Of a stretch of DNA of 35,017 bases, positions 16,052-25,450 are shown one piece after another (the first letter of the stretch is position 1; the number at the start of each line of letters is the position of its first letter). Origin of the DNA: Thalassotalea marina (GTDB taxonomy: Bacteria; Pseudomonadota; Gammaproteobacteria; Enterobacterales; Alteromonadaceae); assembly GCF_014656435.1 (NCBI RefSeq), contig NZ_BNCK01000017.1:1-35017 (forward strand), written 5' to 3'. The notes beneath the pieces are model-generated. The model had not been told where the DNA came from. It ran no database searches and was given only the letters and a program-made list of their open reading frames with translations. Made by a program: the position numbers and the translations under genes.

Positions 16052-16149
16052 TTCAAAGAACTTTACATGTATTTTAATTTACCCCTTTAGAGCAAACAGT
16101 CTATTGAGTTATAATTGCGCCAATTTGATTATTTACTAAAGACTAAAGC

Positions 16150-17736
16150 ATGTTAATCGCAAACAATATCACTCAGCAGTTTGGTGCTAAGCCTCTGTTT
16201 GAAAACATTTCTCAAAAATTTGGTAACGGTAACCGCTATGGTTTAATCGGTGCTAATGGCTGTGGTAAATCTACTTTTATGAAAATATTAGGTAGTGACT
16301 TAGAGCCAACCAGTGGTAACGTTAACCTAGACCAAAACGATCGCATTGGTAAACTTCGTCAAGATCAATTTGCTTTTGAAGAATACAGTGTAATCGACAC
16401 GGTAATTATGGGGCACACAGAATTGTGGGCGGTAAAAGAAGAACGCGATCGCATTTATGCTTTACCAGAAATGAGTGAAGAAGATGGCATGCGTGTTGGT
16501 GATCTTGAGTCTGAATATGCTGAAATGGATGGCTACAGTGCAGAAAGTCGTGCAGGTGAGTTACTTATTGGTGTAGGTATTCCGGTAGAACAACATTACG
16601 GCAAAATGAGTGAAGTTGCTCCTGGTTGGAAACTTCGTGTCCTACTTGCTCAGGCGTTATTTTCAGATCCAGATATTCTGTTACTTGACGAACCAACCAA
16701 CAACTTAGATATTCACACCATTAAATGGTTAGAAGATACGTTAAATGAGCGTGACTCAACCATGATCATCATTTCGCATGACCGCCACTTCTTAAACTCA
16801 GTTTGTACTCACATGGCCGACTTAGACTATGGTGAACTACGCGTTTACCCAGGTAATTATGACGAATACATGTTAGCCGCTACACAAGCTCGTGCGCGTT
16901 TAATGGCCGACAATGCGAAGAAACAAGCACAAATTTCTGATTTAAAAGCCTTCGTTGCTCGCTTCTCTGCTAACGCTTCTAAAGCAAAACAAGCAACATC
17001 ACGTGCCAAACAAATTGATAAAATTCAATTGGAAGAAGTGAAAGCGTCAAGTCGTGTAAACCCATTTATTCGTTTTGACCAAGAGAAAAAACTATTTCGT
17101 AATGTGTTAGAAATTGAAGGTTTAAACAAAAGCTTTGACGATAACCACGTTCTAAAAAATATCAACTTAATTGCTGAAGTGGGTGAACGTATTGCGGTTA
17201 TCGGTGAAAACGGTGTAGGTAAAACAACGTTTTTAAGAACGCTAATGGGTGAACATCAGCCAGACTCCGGCGAAGTTAAGTGGTCTGAAAATCACAACAT
17301 AGGTTACTACGCACAAGACCACGCACATGAATTTGAAGAAGATATGAATTTGTTCGACTGGATGAGCCAATGGCGTCAAGAAGGTGATGACGAACAGTCT
17401 ATTCGTGGTGCATTAGGGCGTATGCTATTTTCAGCAGATGACATTAAAAAGTCAGTAAAAGTATTATCTGGTGGTGAACAAGGCCGCATGTTGTTTGGTA
17501 AATTAATGATGCAAAAACCAAACATTTTAGTGATGGACGAACCAACAAACCACTTAGATATGGAATCAATAGAATCACTCAATATGGCGTTAGAGCAATT
17601 TGAAGGTTCACTGGTGTTTGTTTCTCATGACCGTGAGTTTGTATCGAGCTTGGCTACCCGTATCATCGAGATCAAATCTGATGGCTATATTGATTTTGCA
17701 GGTACTTATGACGAGTATTTAGCAAGTCAAAGCTAA
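16150..17736 (+). CDS. ybiT: ABC-F family ATPase YbiT
   Basis: The 528-residue soluble protein has two ABC cassettes. The first has Walker [10 protein letters not shown], signature-region and [11 protein letters not shown]; the second has [18 protein letters not shown] and [10 protein letters not shown]. The linker contains the family stretch [19 protein letters not shown]. Its sequence follows E. coli YbiT almost end to end, and the length (528 versus about 530) agrees. ABC-F proteins bind the ribosomal E site and tune translation; they are not transporters, so this gene is not the missing bacteriocin exporter. Confidence 0.93.
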   Translation: MLIANNITQQFGAKPLFENISQKFGNGNRYGLIGANGCGKSTFMKILGSDLEPTSGNVNLDQNDRIGKLRQDQFAFEEYSVIDTVIMGHTELWAVKEERDRIYALPEMSEEDGMRVGDLESEYAEMDGYSAESRAGELLIGVGIPVEQHYGKMSEVAPGWKLRVLLAQALFSDPDILLLDEPTNNLDIHTIKWLEDTLNERDSTMIIISHDRHFLNSVCTHMADLDYGELRVYPGNYDEYMLAATQARARLMADNAKKQAQISDLKAFVARFSANASKAKQATSRAKQIDKIQLEEVKASSRVNPFIRFDQEKKLFRNVLEIEGLNKSFDDNHVLKNINLIAEVGERIAVIGENGVGKTTFLRTLMGEHQPDSGEVKWSENHNIGYYAQDHAHEFEEDMNLFDWMSQWRQEGDDEQSIRGALGRMLFSADDIKKSVKVLSGGEQGRMLFGKLMMQKPNILVMDEPTNHLDMESIESLNMALEQFEGSLVFVSHDREFVSSLATRIIEIKSDGYIDFAGTYDEYLASQS

Positions 17737-17751
17737 TACAGCGCGATAATT

Positions 17752-17790
17752 AAGCGGGTAAATAGCATTCTTATTGTTAATTACCCGCTT
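17752..17790 (+). terminator. Terminator-like hairpin after ybiT
   Basis: A 10-bp stem (AAGCGGGTAA at 17752-17761 and TTACCCGCTT at 17781-17790) encloses a 19-nt AT-rich loop that can pair further. It starts 15 bp after the stop codon. The following bases (CTAAAAG) lack a T run, so efficiency is uncertain. Confidence 0.55.
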
Positions 17791-17973
17791 CTAAAAGCTA
17801 TTTTCTTCTGCAAATAATTAATAAGGTTATAGCCAATCTCTTTGTTATTTACCTTTCACACTTCCCTTTTTAAGGTCTGTTTTTTTTGAGATTTGTTGCA
17901 ACTTTTTTCTTGGATTGTTATCCAAGCAGCTACGGACATAAGTTAGCAATAATAATCATAAAAAGGACAATCA

Positions 17974-18966
17974 ATGCAAAAGTCACTCATATTTAGCCTA
18001 CTATTTTCGGCTCAAGTGTTTGCCAATACTCCACAACAACCCTATGAGCAACTAGAGTTGCTGGCCAAAAAGAAGCAATATTCAAATTTACTTAAAGAAA
18101 TTGAAAATAACCCAAATCAAACCGATGCCAAGCTGCTGTATTTAAAAATTGGTGCATTGGCTAACTTACAAGATCAGTTAGAGCAAGCAGATGAGTTAGC
18201 TGAGAGTGCAATTAAGCAGTTCCCTAATGATGCGCAGCTCCATCGCATCGCTGCTAGCGTAAAATTTAGTTTAGCGCAGCAAGCCAGTATTTTTTCAGCG
18301 CCAGGACTTGCTAAAGACGGCTTAGCATTACTGGAGCAGTCATACAAACTCGATCCTAAAGACGACAAAACACTAACTACGTTAATTGGCTTTTATGGTA
18401 ACGCTCCTGGTATTGTCGGTGGCGACGAAGAAAAAGCGTTAGAAATAGCGGAAAAGTGGCAACAAGAAAACCCTGTCGCCGGCGGCTTGGCTAAAGTAAA
18501 TCTTTTACGCAAAGAAGAGCGTAACGAAGAAGCAGAGAAACTCTTACAGAAACTCGCTTCGGAAAACCCTGAACACGCTAGCATTAATGCAACTTTAGCG
18601 AACAAGGCAAGCAAAGACGAAGACTATCCTTTAGCATTAAGTTATTTAAATAAAGCGGTTGAACACAGTGAAGATGTTTCAACAAAATATGGCTATTTAT
18701 ATGAAATTGGCCGATTAACTGCTGAGCATAAGCAAGAAGCCAAGCAAGGTATTACGGCATTAAATGAGTATATTGCGTTTTACGAAGGTTCAGAAGATGC
18801 AAGGCTTGCTTGGGCTAAAGCTAGGCTGGCTAAAATATACCTAAATAACCAACAAAAAGAGTTAGCGAGTCAATTGCTACTTGCAGTAAAACCTGCGGCA
18901 GAAGAAGATAAAAACCTGAAAAAAGAACTTAAAAAATTAAACAAACTGCTAAAATCATTAGCCTAG
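17974..18966 (+). CDS. Exported TPR-repeat protein
   Basis: The 330-residue protein has a signal peptide (cleavage near QVFA-N, residue 18) and otherwise consists of helical repeats of the tetratricopeptide type, for example ADELAESAIKQFPNDAQLH, ALLEQSYKLDPKDDKTL and ALSYLNKAVEHSEDVS. It is thus probably a periplasmic protein-protein interaction scaffold. The middle part resembles proteins that follow the TRAP-like TPR arrangement, but no specific family is recognised. Monocistronic, with an AAAAGGA ribosome site and a strong hairpin after the stop. Confidence 0.78.
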   Translation: MQKSLIFSLLFSAQVFANTPQQPYEQLELLAKKKQYSNLLKEIENNPNQTDAKLLYLKIGALANLQDQLEQADELAESAIKQFPNDAQLHRIAASVKFSLAQQASIFSAPGLAKDGLALLEQSYKLDPKDDKTLTTLIGFYGNAPGIVGGDEEKALEIAEKWQQENPVAGGLAKVNLLRKEERNEEAEKLLQKLASENPEHASINATLANKASKDEDYPLALSYLNKAVEHSEDVSTKYGYLYEIGRLTAEHKQEAKQGITALNEYIAFYEGSEDARLAWAKARLAKIYLNNQQKELASQLLLAVKPAAEEDKNLKKELKKLNKLLKSLA

Positions 18967-18977
18967 TCGTTAGTTTT

Positions 18978-19006
18978 GATATTGCTCATCAAACATGAGC
19001 AATATC
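18978..19006. terminator. Terminator between the TPR gene and lspA
   Basis: A 12-bp perfect stem (GATATTGCTCAT at 18978-18989 and ATGAGCAATATC at 18995-19006) with a 5-nt loop separates two convergent genes. A T-rich stretch (CTCTTTT) follows on the plus strand after a few bases. Confidence 0.7.
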
Positions 19007-19042
19007 GTACTCTTTTAGCAAGACAACGCTGTGTGTTTGCCA

Positions 19043-19540
19043 TTATGCATTGCTAGTGTGTTCATTAATTTTGGTAAGGTACAGCACTAAACATACACCA
19101 ATTAAAATAGCCACGTCTGCTACATTAAAAATTCCTGTTCTTAATGTCGAAATGCCCACATTGATAAAGTCAATTACTGCACCGTGATGAACTGCCCTAT
19201 CGATTAAATTACTCAGGCCGCCAGAAAATATTAAACTGTAACCAATTACTGAAAGGTAATGTTGCCCCTCTTTCATCAGTAAATATGCAAGCAACCCAGC
19301 TAGAAACAAACTCACTAAAACAACAAAACACAAAAAGCGCATTTCTTCTGTTAATTGGTTACCTAATCCAAGAAAAACACCAGAATTTTCTACGTAAACA
19401 ATGCGTATTACATCATAAAAATAGTGATAAACCTGATCCTTGGGCAAGTTATTACTGATTAATGCTTTTGATAATTGATCACAGCCCAAACAAAGCAGTG
19501 AAACGATAAATATGGTAAAAATCCGATTGACCCTACCCAT
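19043..19540 (-). CDS. lspA: Lipoprotein signal peptidase (stand-alone LspA)
   Basis: The 165-residue protein has four membrane segments and the catalytic aspartates of signal peptidase II: Asp124 in AVIDFINVG and Asp142 in FNVADVAI, with Asn111 and Asp114 in SNLIDRA. The enzyme removes signal peptides from diacylglyceryl-modified prolipoproteins. It is not in the usual ileS-lspA-fkpB setting, so it is probably a second copy. It lies 17 bp downstream of a 39-residue prolipoprotein gene with which it forms an operon. Confidence 0.9.
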   Translation of the reverse strand: MGRVNRIFTIFIVSLLCLGCDQLSKALISNNLPKDQVYHYFYDVIRIVYVENSGVFLGLGNQLTEEMRFLCFVVLVSLFLAGLLAYLLMKEGQHYLSVIGYSLIFSGGLSNLIDRAVHHGAVIDFINVGISTLRTGIFNVADVAILIGVCLVLYLTKINEHTSNA

Positions 19541-19557
19541 TTACCTTTCTCCTTTCT

Positions 19558-19677
19558 TTATTGAGTTTTTACCATGTTGCTATCTGCACCTGGACTACTG
19601 GTAGCACTAAAGGTGGTTTGGCAGCCAGAAACAGCAATAAAGGTCAGTAAAAGTGTGATAAGTTTAATTTTTTTCAT
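19558..19677 (-). CDS. Tiny prolipoprotein (39 residues), upstream of lspA
   Basis: The ORF encodes MKKIKLITLLLTFIAVSGC followed by 20 residues ending in VKTQ. It is a complete lipoprotein signal with lipobox AVSGC (Cys19) and a very short Ser/Thr-rich mature part of 21 residues. The stop lies 17 bp before the lspA start, so one transcript should carry both. Small lipoproteins of this size in other bacteria include entericidin-like and lysis-like peptides, but no clear similarity to either is seen. Function is unknown. Confidence 0.65.
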   Translation of the reverse strand: MKKIKLITLLLTFIAVSGCQTTFSATSSPGADSNMVKTQ

Positions 19678-19803
19678 GTTAATCCTATTGTTATTATTTG
19701 GTCATTATCAAAGTATATTATCTTTAAAAACTTCCTTATGATGATGTTTGTTATCGGACATTCAAATTGTTAATCAGTTCAGTTGTTTATTAAATTTTTT
19801 AAC

Positions 19804-20256
19804 CTATTTATTTGCCCTTGAAAAAGCGACCTTCTCTATGCCGTGATCGGGTATCCATTTTTTGTATTGAATAAAGCCATGCTTTTGATAAAGCTTGATC
19901 GCAGGCGCATTGGCAGTGGCAGTTTCCACTTTGGCAGTTTGATGTGAGAATGCGGACAAGACATAAACAATAAGTTTACCTGCGACACCTTGTCGAAAAA
20001 AATCAGGGTTTACAGTCAAACTCTCTATTTCTAAAACTTGTGCCGTTAATGTTATTTCAACAACGCCAGCCAGTTGGCCTTCTATCAAGTATCCATAAAA
20101 AGATGAATGACTGGCTAATATATCGGTAACTTGCCTTTTCAGTGGCGGAAATTCACTTACGCCAATCAAATTAGCTTCAATTGCATAAGATGATTGAAAG
20201 ACGTTAAAAATTTGCTGTGCAACATTTAATTGCTGGTGGTTTAATAGCGTTATCAT
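19804..20256 (-). CDS. GNAT-family N-acetyltransferase
   Basis: The 150-residue protein has the GNAT fold pattern: the core strand LEIESLTVNPDFFRQGVAGKLI contains the acetyl-CoA-binding motif Q/R-x-x-G-x-G/A (here RQGVAG at about 87-92), and the C-terminal KLYQKHGFIQYKKW is the usual end of the fold. Substrate is unknown. It lies 11 bp downstream of the LytTR regulator gene on the same strand, so the two are probably co-transcribed. Confidence 0.82.
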   Translation of the reverse strand: MITLLNHQQLNVAQQIFNVFQSSYAIEANLIGVSEFPPLKRQVTDILASHSSFYGYLIEGQLAGVVEITLTAQVLEIESLTVNPDFFRQGVAGKLIVYVLSAFSHQTAKVETATANAPAIKLYQKHGFIQYKKWIPDHGIEKVAFSRANK

Positions 20257-20267
20257 GTATTGCCCAT

Positions 20268-21107
20268 TTAGCTATGTGCTTTTACATTTTCTTCGTAGGT
20301 TTTTGAAACAGGCACTTCAAGTCCATTAACTAGGCTTAAATTAATTTTTCTACCGTCTTTTTTAGTCGCTAATATCGCCTCATGTGCAACCCACCAAGAC
20401 CGATGTACTTGACTTCCTGGATAGCCCTTTAGCAAATCAATAGCGTCTTTTAATCGCATTAAAATAAGATGATTACCTTTGTCAGTGTGTACTTTTAAAT
20501 AATGATCATCCATTTCTAAACAATACAAAACACCACGTTTTTCAATCGGCAATTTATTTATTAACGGCTGTGCAATAGCGCTTGGCGAAATGTCACTTTC
20601 AGGCTGGTTTTCAAGCGCCTGCTGCTGTTCTTGAATTAGGTGCTTTTGCTGTTTTAAGTGAGATTTTGTCGCTGCAGCTATCGTTAATATCCCACCGATG
20701 AGTAAACTAGTAAAAAATGAAGGAACAATAAAATGCCAAAATCTATCAAAAGCATCAAAGAAAAGGCCAATAATGATTTGAGCGACAAATGCCATTATAA
20801 AACTGGCAATTAATGTAGAAATTGTCAATATAAACCACTGCTTGTTTCTTAATGTCATTGGTAGCTGCTTGCTCAGTTGTACTTCTACAAATTTGATCAC
20901 CACGGTAAAAATACAATAACCACTTAAACAGATACAAAGCCAAAAACTCCATGCATACAGCCAAGGCGTTTCTACCATGCCAAATGGCTGTAAAAAAGTA
21001 ATAAAACTCGCAAAAACAGCCACTAGTATAGAATCTGATACAAAGTCCTTTTCAAGCAACTTTTTTATTAATGGTTGATTTTGTTGTGTAATTTCACGAT
21101 TCGTCAA
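20268..21107 (-). CDS. Membrane-bound LytTR-family transcription regulator
   Basis: The 279-residue protein has four membrane segments in its first half (about 27-46, 49-73, 89-116, 122-145), a short helical linker, and a C-terminal LytTR DNA-binding domain (about 185-279) with LEMDDHYLKVHTDKG, RLKDAIDLL and HRSWWVAH. Such membrane LytTR proteins may sense envelope or membrane signals. The start codon appears to be TTG at 21105-21107. The GNAT gene follows closely; the DUF2141/carotenoid oxygenase pair lies divergently upstream and might be a target, which is speculation. Confidence 0.82.
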   Translation of the reverse strand: MTNREITQQNQPLIKKLLEKDFVSDSILVAVFASFITFLQPFGMVETPWLYAWSFWLCICLSGYCIFTVVIKFVEVQLSKQLPMTLRNKQWFILTISTLIASFIMAFVAQIIIGLFFDAFDRFWHFIVPSFFTSLLIGGILTIAAATKSHLKQQKHLIQEQQQALENQPESDISPSAIAQPLINKLPIEKRGVLYCLEMDDHYLKVHTDKGNHLILMRLKDAIDLLKGYPGSQVHRSWWVAHEAILATKKDGRKINLSLVNGLEVPVSKTYEENVKAHS

Positions 21108-21254
21108 AATAACATGACCTATATTTGTTTAATTCACGAATTTTTCGCTAGGGTTGGCGAAAACTCACTGGTTTGATTTATCTGCTCATTTTATCGTGTC
21201 GTGCAAATCTCGCAATCAACAAATTTAACACACCGTTAACTTTAGGAGTTCAAC

Positions 21255-21677
21255 ATGAAAAGAATGACATTACTGACTACTTTATCTTTAGCTTTTGCAT
21301 CAAACATAGCGTTAGCAAATAGCGTGACCTTTACTATCGAACAAGTAAAAAATGATAAGGGCACAATTTTAGCGCAACTATTTAAAGGGGCGACTAATTA
21401 CAAAGCAGGCAAGGCAGTTTCTGCACAACAGGTTAAGGCTAAGCAAGGTTCTATTAGTATTACCTTCAATAACTTAGAGCCTGGTGAATATGCGATTCGA
21501 TATTTTCACGATGAAAACAATAACGGTAAATTAGAAACCAATATGTTTGGCATGCCTACAGAGGGCTATGGCTATTCAAACAATGCTAAAGGCAATTTTG
21601 GCCCAGCAGATTACAATGACATGAAGTTTACCGTGTCAACCACTCCTATTACCACTCAGTCAACTGTTAGTTATTAG
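21255..21677 (+). CDS. Exported DUF2141-family protein
   Basis: The 140-residue protein has a signal peptide (cleavage near ALA-N, residue 22) followed by the DUF2141 pattern: VKNDKGTILAQLF, then LEPGEYAIRYFHDENNNGKL and GMPTEGYGYSNNA. The family is of unknown function and is often found near envelope or carotenoid-related genes. The gene is 9 bp upstream of the carotenoid-oxygenase gene (ATG at 21687) and shares its direction, so the two are probably one operon. Confidence 0.85.
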   Translation: MKRMTLLTTLSLAFASNIALANSVTFTIEQVKNDKGTILAQLFKGATNYKAGKAVSAQQVKAKQGSISITFNNLEPGEYAIRYFHDENNNGKLETNMFGMPTEGYGYSNNAKGNFGPADYNDMKFTVSTTPITTQSTVSY

Positions 21678-21686
21678 GAGGCCGTG

Positions 21687-23213
21687 ATGGAGCGCAGACA
21701 ATTATTAAAAACCTTAGCGGCAGGAACTGCACTTACTGCGGTTCCATTAAAAGGCTTTGCAGGCCAAGCGATAACATCATCTAAAGATTCATTAGCGGTA
21801 ACTAAGCAGTTGTTTGACAAAGCGTTAAGCTCTGCACCGGAATTAATCGGTTTTAAGGGCGCAACCAAGCCGTTTAACAAAACAGCATTGACTATTGAAG
21901 GAAACATCCCAAAAGATATCCAAGGGTGTTTTTATCGAAATGGTGCCGCGCGCCATGAACGAGCACAGCAGCGTTATAACCACCTTTTTGAAGGTGATGG
22001 CATGATCCAAGCTTTTCATTTTGAAGAGGGTAATATTTATCATCAAGGCCAGTTTGTTCAAACATCAAAATTTAAAAAAGAAGAACAAGCCGGCAAGTTT
22101 TTATATTCCGGCCCCGATAGCCAAATCCAAGGTGCACTTCCAGTCTCTAGCCCTGACGATATCAACACTGCCAATACAAATATTATTTCGGTTGACGGCA
22201 AACTTTGGGCGTTATGGGAAGCTGGCTCTCCCGTTGCCCTTTCAGCCGATACTTTGCAAACACATGGCGTGGTGAATCTTGGGGAAAATAGCCGATTTGG
22301 CAACAAGCTTAAAGGTCTTGCATTTTCTGCTCATCCCAAAATTGATCCTAAAGGTGATATATGGAATTTTGGCTTTTCTCCTTCGGGCCACATTGTGTTG
22401 TTTCATCTTAACGCTAAGGGTGTCACACAAAATGTAAACATGATTAAAACCAATTATAAAGGGGCCATGTTGCACGACTTTTTAATTACTCATCGACACA
22501 TTTTGATCATTTTGCCCTCTTTAGTATTGGATAGAACTAAATCAGGATTTTTTGGTGCCATAAATTACGATGCAAATTTGCCAATGGACGTACTCGTCAT
22601 TGACAAAGATACACTGACATTAAAACGACAATACAAGGTTGCCCCGGGATTTGCCTTTCATTATGGCAATGCATGGGAAGAGCCAAACGGAACCATTCAT
22701 TTTGACGCCTGTTTGTATCGCGATGCAAACGCCTTGCACTTTATGAAAAACATTATGCAAGGCGATCAAATGGCTGGCGTTGCGCCGGCAAAAACGACAC
22801 TTTACAGCCTATTCCCTGATGGGAAATATAAAGAAGAGCAATTAGAGGGAAGCGCTGACTTTCCACGAATTCATCCGTCTAAAGTCGGGATTAGGAATCA
22901 ATATTTGTATAGTACAGGTTCAACAGAGGTAGAGTTTTGGTTCGATTCTGTGTCACGTACTAATATGGGAAGTGGAAAAGTCGATAAATACGTTTATGGC
23001 AAAGACTTTGTCGTAGAAGAGCATATTCCTATTGCTACAGACGAAAATGAAGATAACGGCTATTTAATGGGCACTGCTTTGCACATTCCAACTAAACGCA
23101 CCTGTTTAAATATTTTTCATGCTAACGATATGTCCCAAGGGCCGATTTGCCGAGCATGGCTGCCCTATCATATTCCATTGGGCTTTCATGGTAACTTTGT
23201 TGCTAAAAGTTAA
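21687..23213 (+). CDS. Carotenoid oxygenase-family protein with Tat signal
   Basis: The 508-residue protein starts MERRQLLKTLAAGTALTA, a twin-arginine signal, so it is probably folded with its metal and exported. I chose the ATG at 21687, six bases after AGGAG; a GTG one codon earlier is possible. The four iron-binding histidines of the RPE65/CCD beta-propeller are recognisable: His206 (FSAHPK), His253 (LHDF), His315 (FHYGN) and His501 (GFHGNF). These enzymes cut double bonds of carotenoids, stilbenes or lignin-type compounds. Substrate is unknown. The DUF2141 gene precedes it. Confidence 0.88.
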   Translation: MERRQLLKTLAAGTALTAVPLKGFAGQAITSSKDSLAVTKQLFDKALSSAPELIGFKGATKPFNKTALTIEGNIPKDIQGCFYRNGAARHERAQQRYNHLFEGDGMIQAFHFEEGNIYHQGQFVQTSKFKKEEQAGKFLYSGPDSQIQGALPVSSPDDINTANTNIISVDGKLWALWEAGSPVALSADTLQTHGVVNLGENSRFGNKLKGLAFSAHPKIDPKGDIWNFGFSPSGHIVLFHLNAKGVTQNVNMIKTNYKGAMLHDFLITHRHILIILPSLVLDRTKSGFFGAINYDANLPMDVLVIDKDTLTLKRQYKVAPGFAFHYGNAWEEPNGTIHFDACLYRDANALHFMKNIMQGDQMAGVAPAKTTLYSLFPDGKYKEEQLEGSADFPRIHPSKVGIRNQYLYSTGSTEVEFWFDSVSRTNMGSGKVDKYVYGKDFVVEEHIPIATDENEDNGYLMGTALHIPTKRTCLNIFHANDMSQGPICRAWLPYHIPLGFHGNFVAKS

Positions 23214-23223
23214 GAGTTACCTT

Positions 23224-23628
23224 CTACTCCCTAAAGTCTTTGAATTTAGGGAGTTCATCATTTGGCTCAAACCAATCGACTTTAGAAGATAAATAAATAT
23301 GTGCATTTGGCGCTACATGTTCGATAACATCAAATGCTGCAAGCGCAATTTCAATCGTTTTATCTTGTCGATTATAGCGAGATTCAAAAATCAGACTTGA
23401 CCCACAACACTTGCAGAATTTTCTTACAGTGCCATTGGCTGCTTGGTAACTTTGTAACAGCTGTTCGCCAGCTGTAACAGTAAAATCTTCTAGTGATACT
23501 TCTGCGTAGGTTGAAAACGCTGCACCATGAAATTTACGGCACATAGAGCAATGGCAATGGGCAACTGCCGGCAGAAACTTAGTTACTTTAAATTGAACTT
23601 TTCCACATAAACAGCTGCCTTGGTTCAC
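23224..23628 (-). CDS. GFA/CENP-V-type zinc-binding protein (second copy)
   Basis: I place the start at the GTG at 23628, preceded by a CAGGA ribosome site, giving 134 residues; an upstream frame extension of 19 residues overlaps the previous gene. The GFA-family cysteines are present: C6-x-C8 (GSCLCG), C25-x-C27-xx-C30 (CHCSMC) and C72-x-C74-C75 (FCKCCG). The last group has one extra Cys. The gene starts 4 bp after the stop of the preceding small ORF, so the two are co-transcribed. Substrate is unknown. Confidence 0.8.
   Translation of the reverse strand: MNQGSCLCGKVQFKVTKFLPAVAHCHCSMCRKFHGAAFSTYAEVSLEDFTVTAGEQLLQSYQAANGTVRKFCKCCGSSLIFESRYNRQDKTIEIALAAFDVIEHVAPNAHIYLSSKVDWFEPNDELPKFKDFRE
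23226..23254. terminator. Hairpin after the carotenoid-oxygenase gene
   Basis: A 10-bp stem (ACTCCCTAAA at 23226-23235 and TTTAGGGAGT at 23245-23254) with a 9-nt loop lies 12 bp past the stop codon. It overlaps the last codons of the convergent GFA-like gene. No long T run follows, so it is a candidate only. Confidence 0.4.
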
Positions 23629-23632
23629 GGTG

Positions 23633-23923
23633 TTATCCTGCGTGTTTTGTAGAAAGTGAATCAGAGCCAAACTGAAAACCTTCAACGACAGTTACTGCGA
23701 CTTCCATACCGTCAACGGTCCACTTATTACTTAACTCGTTAAATAATACTCTGGCAATTAATGTTTTTAATGAACCGTCATCATAACTGACAATCATGTT
23801 GCAAATATGATTGTGTATTGGTTGATAATCAGGAATGGCAACATGTACTGGCTTAATTTGCCTACCAATAAGCGTCCGTCGTTTATACCAATCCTTATGA
23901 ATTATATCGAATTTCCTTGCCAT
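23633..23923 (-). CDS. Hypothetical 96-residue protein
   Basis: The start chosen is the ATG at 23923 after an AAAGGAC ribosome site; an upstream ATG would add 11 residues without a better site. The protein begins MARKFDIIHKDWYKRRT and is rich in basic residues in the first third. No domain is recognised. Its stop is 4 bp before the GFA-like gene, so it shares that transcript and may work with it. Confidence 0.6.
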   Translation of the reverse strand: MARKFDIIHKDWYKRRTLIGRQIKPVHVAIPDYQPIHNHICNMIVSYDDGSLKTLIARVLFNELSNKWTVDGMEVAVTVVEGFQFGSDSLSTKHAG

Positions 23924-23983
23924 ACTACTGTCCTTTTTGTTACTACGATTAGGCAATGTTTAATATAAATTACATTGCAGGGT

Positions 23984-25327
23984 TTAACTACCCTGCTCTG
24001 AGTCATCTATTTCTGAAATGGGTTTAGCTTGCTTCCTTTTTAATACCGGTAATTCTCCAGCATCTTGTGTAAAGTTAATTTTCTTTACCTTTTTGTTTTG
24101 AGTTTTAGTTGGCTCAGATTTCTTTTTAACTTTTTCATTTTCTTTAGTTTTATCCGAAGCTGCCTTTTTAGGCTTTAAGCCTTTAAATGATACTTTGATG
24201 CTAGGGATGTCAGAAAAAGTAAATGATTGTTGTAAGAAATCTTCTATATTTTTATAGCTCCACCAATCTTTCGGCCCAACTAATGAAATAGCGTCCCCTT
24301 TGTTACCTGCACGACCAGTGCGTCCAATGCGGTGCACAAATTCTTCACAGTGCTTTGGTAGGTCAAAATTTATTACGTGCGACACTTGGTTTAAATCGAG
24401 TCCACGCGATGCAAGATCTGTGGTAACCAATATTTTGTATTGGCCTTTGGCAAAACTTTCCATGATTTGGTTACGTTTGGCCTGAGATAATTCACCACTT
24501 AACGCTAAGGTACTTTGCCCTTTAGCTGCTAAAGCTTGGGCTAGCCTGTCGGTATCACTGCGCGTTGCAGTGAATATAATCATCTGCTGAAATGATTCAT
24601 GTTCAATAATATGCTCAAGTAACGCTTCTTTTTGCACTAAATCGTCGGCGAGATAAAAACGCTTGCTAATGTCTTTATGCTCTGTGTGTGCTGCGCCTAC
24701 CGCTACTCTTTTAGGGTTTTTTAACAGCTTTTTACCAAACTCGTTAACTTGCGCATGATCTAACGTTGCCGAAAACATCAAAGTTTGACGTTTACGATGA
24801 TCAGCTCGCTCGTTAATTAAATTGAGCTCTTTAGCAAAACCAAGATCTAACATGCGATCGGCTTCGTCTAAAATTAACATCTCTAAACCTTGAAGGTATA
24901 GATGCCCTTTAGTGAGATGATCAGCCAAGCGCCCAGGGGTGGCCACAACAAAATGAGGATCTTTTTCAAGCGCTTTTACTTGGTCATTAAAGTTTTCGCC
25001 ACCAAGAATCAGCACAGCCTTAAAACTGCTACCACTGGTAAACATTTTTAACTGACCAAACACTTGTTTAGCCAACTCTCGTGTTGGCGTTAAAATAAGT
25101 ACGCGAGGGTCTTTTTTAGACAATGCTTTATTGCGACTGACGCGCTGCATTGCTGGAAGAATAAAAGCTAGAGTTTTACCCGAGCCAGTTTTACTCGACG
25201 CGATTAAATCATGCCCTTGCATGGCAAGTGGGATCGCTTCGTATTGAATTTGGGTTGCCTGTTCAAAGCCTAAGTGCTCAACGGCTGACATTAATCGTTT
25301 GTCTAAGCCAAAGTCGGTAAATTGCAA
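23984..25327 (-). CDS. DEAD-box RNA helicase
   Basis: The 447-residue protein has all main motifs of the family: Q motif (FEQATQIQ), motif I SSKTGSGKT, Ia PTRELAKQ, TPGRL, motif II DEAD, motif III SAT, and motif VI HRIGRTGRAG. The helicase core occupies about residues 1-365; the C-terminal tail (about 385-447) is Lys-rich and low complexity and probably binds RNA. It is a member of the RhlE/SrmB-like group by general design, but the exact type is not clear. Role in ribosome assembly or RNA turnover is likely. Confidence 0.9.
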   Translation of the reverse strand: MQFTDFGLDKRLMSAVEHLGFEQATQIQYEAIPLAMQGHDLIASSKTGSGKTLAFILPAMQRVSRNKALSKKDPRVLILTPTRELAKQVFGQLKMFTSGSSFKAVLILGGENFNDQVKALEKDPHFVVATPGRLADHLTKGHLYLQGLEMLILDEADRMLDLGFAKELNLINERADHRKRQTLMFSATLDHAQVNEFGKKLLKNPKRVAVGAAHTEHKDISKRFYLADDLVQKEALLEHIIEHESFQQMIIFTATRSDTDRLAQALAAKGQSTLALSGELSQAKRNQIMESFAKGQYKILVTTDLASRGLDLNQVSHVINFDLPKHCEEFVHRIGRTGRAGNKGDAISLVGPKDWWSYKNIEDFLQQSFTFSDIPSIKVSFKGLKPKKAASDKTKENEKVKKKSEPTKTQNKKVKKINFTQDAGELPVLKRKQAKPISEIDDSEQGS

Positions 25328-25450
25328 AATGTTTCCTTTGATATTGCTAAACTGGCGCTATTATAACTCGTTACAAAAACAGATGCCTTTGCTATTTACC
25401 TTTTTCATGAAAAAGCTACTATCAAGTAACCTAAAAAAGAGAGAATAATA

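Noticed and set aside
16150-17736. The ABC protein as the exporter of the neighbouring bacteriocin-like peptides
   Set aside because: It has two ATPase cassettes, no membrane segments and no C39 peptidase, and matches the soluble translation factor YbiT.
20268-21107. LytTR regulator as the quorum-sensing regulator of the bacteriocin-like peptides
   Set aside because: It is 5 kb away, has no histidine kinase or peptide-pheromone gene beside it, and its own neighbour is a GNAT gene.
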